Below are positions 37,976-51,154 of a stretch of DNA of 64,000 nucleotides, one piece after another. The notes under the pieces were generated by a model. The model was given only the letters and a program-made list of their open reading frames with translations. It was not told the origin of the DNA and made no database searches. Made by a program: the position numbers and the translations under genes. The stretch covers positions 992,001 through 1,056,000 of the forward strand of contig JAWQEG010000486.1 in assembly GCA_033782935.1 (NCBI GenBank), in the 5' to 3' direction. This DNA is from Petrolisthes cinctipes (Eukaryota; Arthropoda; Malacostraca; Decapoda; Porcellanidae). Within the stretch, counting starts at the first letter, position 1, and every line of letters begins with the position of its first letter.

Positions 37976-40586
37976 CCAGAATTTGAGATATAAACGGGTA
38001 CAGAAGAAGCATGCACATATCGACTTTTGGGCACCTAAAAGATCGATTTTCAGTATGTAATTGGCCTGTATTTTGAAAATACTTTAACACGGAGTAGGCA
38101 TGTACAGACCGCATCTGGGACCCTTAAATATCGAATTTTCGGGTGTTTTGGGTCTGAATTTGAGATATCGACTTTTTGGCACCTAAAAGATCGATTTTTA
38201 GAATGTTTTTAGCCTGTATTTTGAAAATATTGTAGCACTGAGTAGGCATGTACAGATTGCTTTTGGGACCCCAAAATATTGAATTTTCGGGTGTTTTGAG
38301 CCTGAATTTGAGATATAAACGAGTACAGAAGATACATGCACATATTGACTTTTGGCATCTAAAATATCGATTTTCAGCATGTTTTGGGCATGTATTTTGA
38401 AAATACTCTAACACGGAGTAGGCATGTACAGATCGATTCTGGGACCCCATAATATCAAATTTTCGGGTGTTATAGGCCTGAATTTGAGATATCGCCTTTA
38501 CGCACCTAAAATATCGATTTTTAGCATGTTTTGAGCCTATATTTTGAAAATATTCTAGCACTGAGTAGGCATGTACAGATCGCTTCTGGAACCCTAAAAT
38601 ATCGAATTTTCGGGTGTTTTGAGCCTGAATTTGAGATATAAACGAGTACAGAAGATGCATGCACATATCGACTTATAGGCACCTAAAAGATCGATTTTGA
38701 GCATGTTTTGAGCCTTTATTTTGAAAACATACTAGCACTGAGTAGGCATGTACAGATCGCTTCTGGGACCCCAAAATATCGAATTTTCGGGTGTTTTGAG
38801 CCTGAATTTGAGATATAAACGAGCATAGAAGATGCATACACATATTGACTTTGGGCACCAAAAATATCGATTTTCAGCATGTTTTGGGCCTGAATTTTGA
38901 AAATACTCTAACACGGAGTAGGCATGTACAGATCGCTTCTGGGACCCCAAAATATCGAATTTTCGGGTGTTTTGAGCCTGAATTTGAGATATAAACGAGT
39001 ATAATAGATGCATACACATATTGACTTTGGGCACCAAAAATATCGATTTTCAGCATGTTTTGGGCCTGAATTTTAAAAATACTCTAACACGGAGTAGGCA
39101 TGTACAGATCGCTTCTGGGACCCCAAAATATCGAATTTTCGGGTGTTTAGGGCCAGAATTTGAGATATAAACGGGTACAGAAGATACATGCACATATCGA
39201 CTTTTGGGCACCTGAAAGATCGATTTTCAGTATGCTTTTGGCCTCTATTTTGAAAATACTCTAACACGGAGTAGGCATGTACAGATCGCTTCTGGGACCC
39301 CTAAATATCGAAGTTTCAGGCGTTTTGGGACTGAATTTGAGATATCGACTTTTTGGCCCCTAAAATATCGATTTTTAGCAGGTTTTTAGCCTATATTTTG
39401 AAAATATTCTAGCACTGAGTAGGCATGTACAGATCGCTTCTGGGACCCCAAAATATCGAATTTTCGGGTGTTTTGAGCTTGAACTTGAGATATAAACGAG
39501 TACAGAAGATGCATGCACATATCGACTTTTGGGCACCTAAAAGATCAATTTTCAGTATGTTTTTAGCCTGTTATTTGAAAATACTCTAACACGGAGTAGG
39601 CATGTATAGATCGCTTCTGGGACCCCTAAATATTGAATTTTCGGGTGTTTTGGGCCTTTATTTGAGATATCGACTTTTTGGCACCTAAAATATCGATTTT
39701 TAGCATGTTTTTAGCCTATATTTTGAAAATATTCTATCACTGAGTAGGCATGTGCAGATTGCTTCTGGGACCCCAAAATATTGAATTTTCGGGTGTTTAG
39801 GGCCAGAATTTGATATATAAACGGGTACTGAAGATGCATGCACATATCGACTTTTGGGCACCTAAAAGATCGATTTTCAGTATGTTTTTGGCCTGTATTT
39901 TGAAAATACTCTAACACGGAGTAGGCATGTACAGATCGCTTCTGGGATCCCTAAATATCGAATTTTCGGGTGTTTTGGGACTGAATTTGAGATATCGAAT
40001 TTTTGGCACCTAAAAGATCGATTTTTAGCATGTTTTTAGCCTATATTTTGAAAATTTTCTAGCACTGAGTAGGCATTTACAGATCGCCTCTGGGACCCCA
40101 AAATATCGAATTTTCGGGTGTTTTGAGCTTGAATTTGAGATATAAACGAGTACAGAAGATGCATGCACATATCGACTTTTTGGCACCTAAAATATCGATT
40201 TTGAGCATGTTTTGAGCCTATATTTTAAAAACATTCTAGCTCTGAGTAGGCATGTACAGATCGCTTCTGGGACCCAAAAATATCGAATTTTCGGGTGTTT
40301 AGGGCCAGAATTTGAGAAATAAACGGGTACAGAAGATGCATGAACATATCGACTTTTGGGCACCTAAAAGATCGATTTTCAGTATGTTTTTGGCCTCTAT
40401 TTTGAAAATACTCTAACATGGAGTAGGCATGTACAGATCCCTTCTGGGACCCCTAAATATCGAAGTTTCGGGTGTTTTGGGACTGAATTTGAGATATCGA
40501 CTTTTTGGCACCTAAAATATCGATTTTTAGCATGTTTTTAGCCTATATTTTGAAAATATTCTAGCACTGAGTAGGCATGTACAGAT
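37976..40586 (+). repeat. 2.6-kb block, copy 2
   Basis: Offset 5786 from copy 1, with scattered substitutions (for example TACAGACCGCATCTGG against TACAGACCGCTTCTGG). The part from about 38915 onward also matches 52562-54617 at offset 13647, as far as 40970. It is therefore the middle member of a three-copy family. Confidence 0.85.
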
Positions 40587-42320
40587 CGCTTCTGGGACCC
40601 CAAAATATCGAATTTTCGGGTGTTTTGAGCATGAATTTGAGATATAAACGAGTACAGAAGATGCATGCACATATCGACTTTTGGGCACCTAAAAGATCGA
40701 TTTTCAGTATGTTTTTGGCCTCTATTTTAAAAATACTCTAGCACGGAGTAGGCATGTACAGATCGATTCTGGGACCCCTAAATATCGAAGTATCGGGTGT
40801 TTTGGGACTGAATTTGAGATATCGACTTTTTGGCACCTAAAATATCGATTTTTAGCATGTTTTTAGCCTATATTTTGAAAATATTCTAGCACTGAGTAGG
40901 CATGTACAGATCACTTCTGGGACCCCAAAATATCGAGTTTTCGGGTGTTTTGAGCTTGAATTTGAGATATAAACGAGTACAGAAGATGCATGCACATATC
41001 GACTTTTGGGCACCTAAAAGATCGATTTTCATTATGTTTTTGGCCTGTATTTTGAAAAATACTCTAAAACGGAGTAGGCATGTACAGATCGCTTCTGGGA
41101 CCCCTAAATATCGAATTTTCGGGTGTTTAGGGCCAGAATTTCAGATATAAACGGGTACTGAAGATGCATGCACATATCGACTTTTGGGCACCTAAAAGAT
41201 CGATTTTCAGTATGTTTTTGGCCTGTATTTTGAAAATACTCTAACACGGAGTAAGCATGTACAGATCGCTTCTGGGACCCCTAAATATCGAATTTTCGGG
41301 TGTTTTGGGCCTTAATTTGATATATCGACTTTTTGGCACCTAAAATATCGATTTTTAGCATGTTTTTAGCCTATATTTTGAAAATATTCCAGCACTGAGT
41401 AGGCATGTACAGATTGCTTCTGGGACCCCAAAATATTGAATTTTCGGGTGTTTTGAGCCAGAATTTGAGATATAAACGGGTACAGAAGATACATGCACAT
41501 ATTGACTTTGGGCATCTAAAATATCGATTTTCAGCATGTTTTTGGCCTGTATTTTGAAAAATACTCTAAAACGGAGTAGGCATGTACAGATCGCTTCTGG
41601 GACCCCTAAATATCGAATTTTCGGGTGTTTAGGGCCAGAATTTCAGATATAAACGGGTACTGAAGATGCATGCACATATCGACTTTTGGGCACCTAAAAG
41701 ATCGATTTTCAGTATGTTTTTGGCCTGTATTTTGAAAATACTCTAACACGGAGTAAGCATGTACAGATCGCTTCTGGGACCCCTAAATATCGAATTTTCG
41801 GGTGTTTTGGGCCTTAATTTGATATATCGACTTTTTGGCACCTAAAATATCGATTTTTAGCATGTTTTTAGCCTATATTTAGAAAATATTCTAGCACTGA
41901 GTAGGCATGTACAGATTGCTTCTGGGACCCCAAAATATTGAATTTTCGGGTGTTTTGAGCCAGAATTTGAGATATAAACGGGTACAGAAGATACATGCAC
42001 ATATTGACTTTGGGCATCTAAAATATCGATTTTCAGCATGTTTTGGGCATGTATTTTGAAAATACTCTAACACGGAGTAGGCATGTACAGATCGCTTCTG
42101 GGACCCCAAAATATCGAATTTTTGGGTGTTTTGAGCCTGAATTTGAGATATAAACGGGTACTGAAGATGCATGCACATATCGATTTTTTGGCACCTAAAA
42201 CATCGATTTTGAGCATGTTTTGGGCCTGTATTTTGAAAATACTCTAACACGGAGTAGGCATGTATAGATCGCTTCTGGGACCCCTAAATATCGAATTTTC
42301 GGGTGTTTTGAGCCTTAATT
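40490..42320 (+). repeat. 1831-bp higher-order unit, copy 1
   Basis: Repeats at offset 1831, which fits eleven monomers (seven L and four S). Shared markers are GAGCATGAATTTG, GAAGTATCGGG, TACAGATCACTTCTGG, CATTATGTTTTTGG and AATTTCAGATATAAAC. It contains a nested tandem 502-bp trimer: 41041-41542 repeats as 41543 to about 42040. Confidence 0.88.
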
Positions 42321-44151
42321 TGAGATATCGACTTTTTGGCACCTAAAATATCGATTTTTAGCATGTTTTTAGCCTATATTTTGAAAATATTCTAGCACTG
42401 AGTAGGCATGTACAGATCGCTTCTGGGACCCCAAAATATCGAATTTTCGGGTGTTTTGAGCATGAATTTGAGATATAAACGGGTACAGAAGATGCATGCA
42501 CATATCGACTTTTGGGCACCTAAAAGATCGATTTTCAGTATGTTTTTGGCCTCTATTTTAAAAATACTCTAGCACGGAGTAGGCATGTACAGATCGATTC
42601 TGGGACCCCTAAATATCGAAGTATCGGGTGTTTTGGGACTGAATTTGAGATATCGACTTTTTGGCACCTAAAATATCGATTTTTAGCATGTTTTTAGCCT
42701 ATATTTTGAAAATATTCTAGCACTGAGTAGGCATGTACAGATCACTTCTGGGACCCCAAAATATCGAGTTTTCGGGTGTTTTGAGCTTGAATTTGAGATA
42801 TAAACGAGTACAGAAGATGCATGCACATATCGACTTTTGGGCACCTAAAAGATCGATTTTCATTATGTTTTTGGCCTGTATTTTGAAAAATACTCTAAAA
42901 CGGAGTAGGCATGTACAGATCGCTTCTGGGACCCCTAAATATCGAATTTTCGGGTGTTTAGGGCCAGAATTTCAGATATAAACGGGTACTGAAGATGCAT
43001 GCACATATCGACTTTTGGGCACCTAAAAGATCGATTTTCAGTATGTTTTTGGCCTGTATTTTGAAAATACTCTAACACGGAGTAAGCATGTACAGATCGC
43101 TTCTGGGACCCCTAAATATCGAATTTTCGGGTGTTTTGGGCCTTAATTTGATATATCGACTTTTTGGCACCTAAAATATCGATTTTTAGCATGTTTTTAT
43201 CCTATATTTAGAAAATATTCTAGCACTGAGTAGGCATGTACAGATTGCTTCTGGGACCCCAAAATATTGAATTTTCGGGTGTTTTGAGCCAGAATTTGAG
43301 ATATAAACGGGTACAGAAGATACATGCACATATTGACTTTGGGCATCTAAAATATCGATTTTCAGCATGTTTTTGGCCTGTATTTTGAAAAATACTCTAA
43401 AACGGAGTAGGCATGTACAGATCGCTTCTGGGACCCCTAAATATCGAATTTTCGGGTGTTTAGGGCCAGAATTTCAGATATAAACGGGTACTGAAGATGC
43501 ATGCACATATCGACTTTTGGGCACCTAAAAGATCGATTTTCAGTATGTTTTTGGCCTGTATTTTGAAAATACTCTAACACGGAGTAAGCATGTACAGATC
43601 GCTTCTGGGACCCCTAAATATCGAATTTTCGGGTGTTTTGGGCCTTAATTTGATATATCGACTTTTTGGCACCTAAAATATCGATTTTTAGCATGTTTTT
43701 AGCCTATATTTAGAAAATATTCTAGCACTGAGTAGGCATGTACAGATTGCTTCTGGGACCCCAAAATATTGAATTTTCGGGTGTTTTGAGCCAGAATTTG
43801 AGATATAAACGGGTACAGAAGATACATGCACATATTGACTTTGGGCATCTAAAATATCGATTTTCAGCATGTTTTGGGCATGTATTTTGAAAATACTCTA
43901 ACACGGAGTAGGCATGTACAGATCGCTTCTGGGACCCCAAAATATCGAATTTTTGGGTGTTTTGAGCCTGAATTTGAGATATAAACGGGTACTGAAGATG
44001 CATGCACATATCGATTTTTTGGCACCTAAAACATCGATTTTGAGCATGTTTTGGGCCTGTATTTTGAAAATACTCTAACACGGAGTAGGCATGTATAGAT
44101 CGCTTCTGGGACCCCTAAATATCGAATTTTCGGGTGTTTTGAGCCTTAATT
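42321..44151 (+). repeat. 1831-bp higher-order unit, copy 2
   Basis: Second copy, including its own nested 502-bp tandem pair (42872-43373 and 43374 to about 43871). Copy-specific changes include AACGGGTAC at about 42480 against AACGAGTAC at about 40649, and TTTTTATCCTATATTTAG near 43196. Because both 1831 copies hold the 502-bp duplication, the trimer doubled first and the larger unit afterwards. Confidence 0.88.
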
Positions 44152-44839
44152 TGAGATATCGACTTTTTGGCACCTAAAATATCGATTTTTAGCATGTTTT
44201 TAGCCTATATTTTGAAAATATTCTAGCACTGAGTAGGCATGTACAGATTGCTTCTGGGACCCCAAAATATTGAATTTTCGGGTGTTTTGAGCCTGAATTT
44301 GAGATATAAACGGGTACAGAAGATACATGCACATATTGACTTTGGGCATCTAAAATATCGATTTTCAGCATGTTTTGGGCATGTATTTTGAAAATACTCT
44401 AACACGGAGTAGGCATGTACAGATCGCTACTGGGACCCCAAAATATCGAATTTTCAGGTGCTTTGATTCTGAATTTGAGATATAAACGGGTACTGAAGAT
44501 GCATGCACATATCGACTTTTTGGCACCTAAAACATCGATTTTGAGCATGTTTTGGGCCTGTATTTTGAAAATACTCTAACACGGAGTAGGCATGTACAGA
44601 TCGCTTCTGGGACCCCTAAATATCGAATTTTCGGGTGTTTTGGGCCTTAATTTGAGATATCGACTTTTTGGCACCTAAAATATCGATTTTTAGCACGTTT
44701 TTAGCCTATATTTTGAAAATATTCAAGCACAGAGTAGGCATGTACAGATTGCTTCTGGGACCCCAAAATATCGAATTTTCGGGTGTTTAGGGCCAGAATT
44801 TGAGATATAAACGGGTACAGAAGATGCATGCACATATTG

Positions 44840-45974
44840 ACTTTGGGCATCTAAAATAACGATTTTCAGCATGTTTTGGGCATGTATTTTGAAAATACTC
44901 TAACATGGAGTAGGCATGTACAGATCGCTACTGGGACCCCAAAATATCGAATTTTCAGGTGCTTTGATTCTGAATTTGAGATATAAACGGGTACTGAAGA
45001 TGCATGCACATATCGACTTTTTGGCACCTAAAACATCGATTTTGAGCATGTTTTGGGCTTGTATTTTGAAAATACTCTAACACGGAGTAGGCATGTACAG
45101 ATCGCTTCTGGGACCCCTAAATATCGAATTTTCGGGTGTTTTGGGCCTTAATTTGAGATATCGACTTTTTGGCACCTAAAATATCGATTTTTAGCACGTT
45201 TTTAGCCTATATTTTAAAAATATTCAAGCACAGAGTAGGCATGTACAGATTGCTTCTGGGACCCCAAAATATCGAATTTTCGGGTGTTTAGGGCCAGAAT
45301 TTGAGATATAAACGGGTACAGAAGATGCATGCACATATCGACTTTTGGGCACCTAAAAGATCGATTTTCAGTATGTAATTGGCCTGTATTTTGAAAATAC
45401 CTTAACACGGAGTAGGCATGTACAGACCGCTTCTGGGACCCTTAAATATCGAATTTTCGGGTGTTTTGGGTCTGAATTTGAGATATCGACTTTTTGGCAC
45501 CTAAAAGATCGATTTTTAGCATGTTTTTAGCCTGTATTTTGAAAATATTCTAGCACTGAGTAGGCATGTACAGATTGCTTTTGGGACCCCAAAATATTGA
45601 ATTTTTGGGTGTTTTGAGCCTGAATTTGAGATATAAACGGGTACAGAAGATACATGCACATATTGACTTTTGGCATCTAAAATATCGATTTTCAGCATGT
45701 TTTGGGCATGTATTTTGAAAATACTCTAACACGGAGTAGGCATGTACAGATCGATTCTGGGGCCCCAAAATATTAAATTTTCGGGTGTTATAGGCCTGAA
45801 TTTGAGATATCGCCTTTACGCACCTAAAATATCGATTTTTAGCATGTTTTGAGCCTATATTTTGAAAATATTCTAGCACTGAGTATGCATGTACAGATCG
45901 CTTCTGGGACCCCAAGATATCGAATTTTCGGGTGTTTTGAGCCTGAATTTGAGATATAAACGAGTACAGAAGAT
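44840..45974 (+). repeat. 1.13-kb block, copy 1
   Basis: Recurs at 50020-51154 at offset 5180. It includes the TTTTCAGGTGCTTTGATTCTG monomer (44954), GTATGTAATTGGCC, TACAGACCGC and GTTATAGGCC. The TTTTCAGGTGCTTTGATTCTG monomer occurs twice in a row here, with the other copy at about 44452. Confidence 0.78.
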
Positions 45975-46599
45975 GCATGCACATATCGACTTATAGGCAC
46001 CTAAAAGATCGATTTTGAGCATGTTTTGAGCCTTTTTTTTGAAAACATTCTAGCACTGAGTAGGCATGTACAGATCGCTTCTGGGACCCCAAAATATCGA
46101 ATTTTCGGGTGTTTTGAGCCTGAATTTGAGATATAAACGAGCATAGAAGATGCATACACATATTGACTTTGGGCACCGAAAATATCGATTTTCAGCATGT
46201 TTTGGGCCTGAATTTTGAAAATACTCTAACACGGAGTAGGCATGTACAGATCGCTTCTGGGACCCCAAAATATCGAATTTTCGGGTGTTTTGAGCCTGAA
46301 TTTGAGATATAAACGAGTATAATAGATGCATACACTTATTGACTTTTGGGCACCAAAAATATCGATTTTCAGCATGTTTTGGGCCTGTATTTTGAAAATA
46401 CTCTAACACGGAGTAGGCATGTACAGATCGCTTCTGGGACCCAAAAATATCGAATTTTTGGGTGTTTAGGGCCAGAATTTGAGAAATAAACGGGTACAGA
46501 AGATGCATGCACATATCGACTTTTGGGCACCTAAAAGATCGATTTTCAGTATCTTTTTGGCCTCTATTTTGAAAATACTCTAACATGGAGTAGGCATGT

Positions 46600-47560
46600 A
46601 CAGATCCCTTCTGGGACCCCTAAATATTGAATTTTCGGGTGTTTAGGGCCAGAATTTGATATATAAACGGGTACTGAAGATGCATGCACATATCGACTTT
46701 TGGGCACCTAAAAGATCGATTTTCAGTATGTTTTTGGCCTGTATTTTGAAAATACTCTAACACGGAGTAGGCATGTACAGATCGCTTCTGGGATCCCTAA
46801 ATATCGAATTTTCGGGTGTTTTGGGACTGAATTTGAGATATCGACTTTTTGGCACCTAAAAGATCGATTTTTAGCATGTTTTTAGCCTATATTTTGAAAA
46901 TTTTCTAGCACTGAGTAGGCATGTACAGATCGCCTCTGGGACCCCAAAATATCGAATTTTCGGGTGTTTTGAGCTTGAATTTGAGATATAAACGAGTACA
47001 GAAGATGCATGCACATATCGACTTTTGGGCACCTAAAATATCGATTTTGAGCATGTTTTGAGCCTATATTTTAAAAACATTCTAGCTCTGAGTAGGCATG
47101 TACAGATCGCTTCTGGGACCCAAAAATATCGAATTTTCGGGTGTTTAGGGCCAGAATTTGAGAAATAAACGGGTACAGAAGATGCATGCACATATCGACT
47201 TTTGGGCACCTAAAAGATCGATTTTCAGTATGTTTTTGGCCTCTATTTTAAAAATACTCTAGCACGGAGTAGGCATGTACAGATCGCTTCTGGGACCCCT
47301 AAATATCGAAGTATCGGGTGTTTTGGGACTGAATTTGAGATATCGACTTTTTGGCACCTAAAATATCGATTTTTAGCATGTTTTTAGCCTATATTTTGAA
47401 AATATTCTAGCACTGAGTAGGCATGTACAGATCACTTCTGGGACCCCAAAATATCGAGTTTTCGGGTGTTTTGAGCTTGAATTTGAGATATAAACGAGTA
47501 CAGAAGATGCATGCACATATCGACTTTTGGGCACCTAAAAGATCGATTTTCAGTATGTTT
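46600..47560 (+). repeat. Shortened relative of the 39-41 kb block
   Basis: Matches 39760-40380 at offset 6846 (markers GATATATAAACGGGTACTG, GAAAATTTTCTAGC, CTAGCTCTGAG). From about 47229 it matches 40706 onward at offset 6521, including TACAGATCACTTCTGG at 47423. The difference of 325 bases equals one L plus one S monomer, lost here or gained in the other copy. Confidence 0.75.
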
Positions 47561-48355
47561 TTGGCCTGTATATTGAAAAATACTCTAACACGGAGTAGGC
47601 ATGTACAGATCGCTTCTGGGACCCCTAAATATCGAATTTTCGGGTGTTTAGGGCCAGAATTTGAGATATAAACGGGTACTGAAGATGCATGCACATATCG
47701 ACTTTTGGGCACCTAAAAGATCGATTTTCAGTATGTTTTTGGCCTGTATTTTGAAAATACTCTAACACGGAGTAAGCATGTACAGATCGCTTCTGGGACC
47801 CCTAAATATCGAATTTTCGGGTGTTTTGGGCCTTAATTCGATATATCGACTTTTTGGCACCTAAAATATCGATTTTTAGCATGTTTTTAGCCTATATTTT
47901 GAAAATATTCTAGCACTGAGTAGGCATGTACAGATTGCTTCTGGGACCCCAAAATATTGAATTTTCGGGTGTTTTGAGACAGAATTTGAGATATAAACGG
48001 GTACAGAAAATACATGCACATATTGACTTTGGGCATCTAAAATATCGATTTTCAGCATGTTTTGGGCATGTATTTTGAAAATACTCTAACACGGAGTAGG
48101 CATGTACAGATCGCTTCTGGGACCCCAAAATATCGAATTTTCGGGTGTTTTGAGCCTGAATTTGAGATATAAACGGGTACTGAAGATGCATGCACATATC
48201 GATTTTTTGGCACCTAAAACATCGATTTTGAGCATGTTTTAGGCCTGTATTTTGAAAATACTCTAACACGGAGTAGGCATGTATAGATTGCTTCTGGGAC
48301 CCTTTAATATCGAATTTTCGGGTGTTTTGGGCCTTAATTTGAGATATCGACTTTT

Positions 48356-49531
48356 TGGCACCTAAAATATCGATTTTTAGCATGTTTTTAGCCTATATTT
48401 TGAAAATATTCTAGCACTGAGTAGGCATGTACAGATCGCTTCTGGGACCCCAAAATATCGAATTTTCGGGTGTTTTGAGAATGAATTTGAGATATAAACG
48501 AGTACAGAAGATGCATGCACATATCGACTTTTTGGCACCTAAAATATTGATTTTGAGCATGTTTTGAGCCTATATTTTGAAAACATTCTAGCACTGAGTA
48601 GGCCTATCAACAGATCGCTTCTGGGACCCCAAAATATCGAATTTTCGTGTGTTTTGAGCTTGAATTTGAGATATAAACGAGTATAGAAGATGCATACACA
48701 TATTGACTTTGGGCACCAAAAATATCGATTTTCAGCATGTTATGGGCCTGAATTTTGAAAATACTCTAACACGGAGTAGGCATGTACAGATCGCTTCTGG
48801 GACCCCAAAATATCGAATTTTCGGGTGTTTTGTGCCTGAATTTGAGATATAAACGAGTATAGAAGATGTATACTGGGCACCAAAAATATCGATTTTATGC
48901 ATGTTATGGGCCTGAATTTTGAAAATACTCTAACACGGAGTAGGCATGTACAGATCGCTTCTGGGACCCCTAAATATCGAAGTTTCGGGTGTTTTGGGAC
49001 TGAATTTGAGATATCGACTTTTTGGCACCTAAAATATCGATTTTTAGCATGTTTTTAGTCTATATTTTGAAAATATTCTAGCACTGAGTAGGCATGTACA
49101 GATCGCTTCTGGGACCCCAAAATATCGAATTTTCGGGTGTTTTGAGCCTGAATTTGAGATATAAACGGGTACAGAAGATGCATGCACATATCGACTTTAG
49201 GGCACCTAAAATATTGATTTTGAGCATGTTTTGAGCCTATATTTTGAAAACATTCTAGCACTGAGTAGGCATGTACAGATTGCTTTTGGGACCCCAAAAT
49301 ATCGAATTTTCGTGTGTTTTGGGCCTTAATTTGAGATACCGCCTTTACGCACCTAAAATATCGATTTTCAGTATGTTTTTGGCCTGTATTTTGAAAACAT
49401 TCTAGCACTGAGTAGGCATGTACAGATCGCTTCTGGGACCAAAAAATATCGAATTTTCGGGTGTTTAAGGCCAAAATTTGAGATATAAACGGGTACAGAA
49501 GATGCATGCACATATCGACTTTTGGGCACCT
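48356..49531 (+). repeat. Marked cassette, copy 4
   Basis: Matches 35712-36886 at offset 12644 (12645 after the single-base gap). Markers are at 48601 and 48865. It diverges at about 49531, where AAAATATCGATTTTCAGC replaces AAAAGATCGATTTTCAGT. Confidence 0.84.
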
Positions 49532-50019
49532 AAAATATCGATTTTCAGCATGTTTTGGGCATGTATTTTGAAAATACTCTAACACGGAGTAGGCATGTAC
49601 AGATCGCTACTGGGACCCCAAAATATCAAATTTTCAGGTGCTTTGATTCTGAATTTGAGATATAAACGGGTACTGAAGATGCATGCACATATCGACTTTT
49701 TGGCACCTAAAACATCGATTTTGAGCATGTTTTGGGCCTGTATTTTGAAAATACTCTAACACGGAGTAGGCATGTACAGATCGCTTCTGGGACCACTAAA
49801 TATCGAATTTTCGGGTGTTTTGGGCCTTAATTTGAGATATCGACTTTTTGGCACCTAAAAGATCGATTTTTAGCATGTTTTTAGCCTATATTTTGAAAAT
49901 ATTCTAGCACTGAGTACGCATGTACAGATTGCTTCTGGGACCCCAAAATATTGAATTTTCGGGTGTTTTGAGCCTGAATTTGAGATATAAACGGGTACAG
50001 AAGATACATGCACATATTG

Positions 50020-51154
50020 ACTTTGGGCATCTAAAATATCGATTTTCAGCATGTTTTGGGCATGTATTTTGAAAATACTCTAACACGGAGTAGGCATGTA
50101 CAGATCGCTACTGGGACCCCAAAATATCAAATTTTCAGGTGCTTTGATTCTGAATTTGAGATATAAACGGGTACTGAAGATGCATGCACATATCGACTTT
50201 TTGGCACCTAAAACATCGATTTTGAGCATGTTTTGGGCCTGTATTTTGAAAATACTCTAACACGGAGTAGGCATGTACAGATCGCTTCTGGGACCCCTAA
50301 ATATCGAATTTTCGGGTGTTTTGAGCCTTAATTTGAGATATCGACTTTTTGGCACCTAAAATATCGATTTTTAGCATGTTTTTAGCCAATATTTTGAAAA
50401 TATTCAAGCACAGAGTAGGCATGTACAGATTGCTTCTGGGACCCCAAAATATTGAATTTTCGGGTGTTTAGGGCCAGAATTTGAGATATAAACGGGTACA
50501 GAAGATGCATGCACATATCGACTTTTGGGCACCTAAAAGATCGATTTTCAGTATGTAATTGGCCTGTATTTTGAAAATACCTTAACACGGAGTAGGCATG
50601 TACAGACCGCTTCTGGGACCCTTAAATATCGAATTTTCGGGTGTTTTGGGTCTGAATTTGAGATATCGACTTTTTGGCACCTAAAAGATCGATTTTTAGC
50701 ATGTTTTTAGCCTGTATTTTGAAAATATTCTAGCACTGAGTAGGCATGTACAGATTGCTTTTGGGACCCCAAAATATTGAATTTTCGGGTGTTTTGAGCC
50801 TGAATTTGAGATATAAACGAGTACAGAAGATACATGCACATATTGACTTTTGGCATCTAAAATATCGATTTTCAGCATGTTTTGGGCATGTATTTTGAAA
50901 ATACTCTAACACGGAGTAGGCATGTACAGATCGATTCTGGGACCCCATAATATCAAATTTTCGGGTGTTATAGGCCTGAATTTGAGATATCGCCTTTACG
51001 CACCTAAAATATCGATTTTTAGCATGTTTTGAGCCTATATTTTGAAAATATTCTAGCACTGAGTAGGCATGTACAGATCGCCTCTGGAACCCTAAAATAT
51101 CGAATTTTCGGGTGTTTTGAGCCTGAATTTGAGATATAAACGAGTACAGAAGAT
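50020..51154 (+). repeat. 1.13-kb block, copy 2
   Basis: Matches 44840-45974. The same TTTTCAGGTGCTTTGATTCTG monomer is also paired here (about 49633 and 50134, near 501 bases apart). It diverges at about 51154, where the haplotype switches to GATACATGCACATATTG instead of GATGCATGCACATATCG. Confidence 0.78.
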
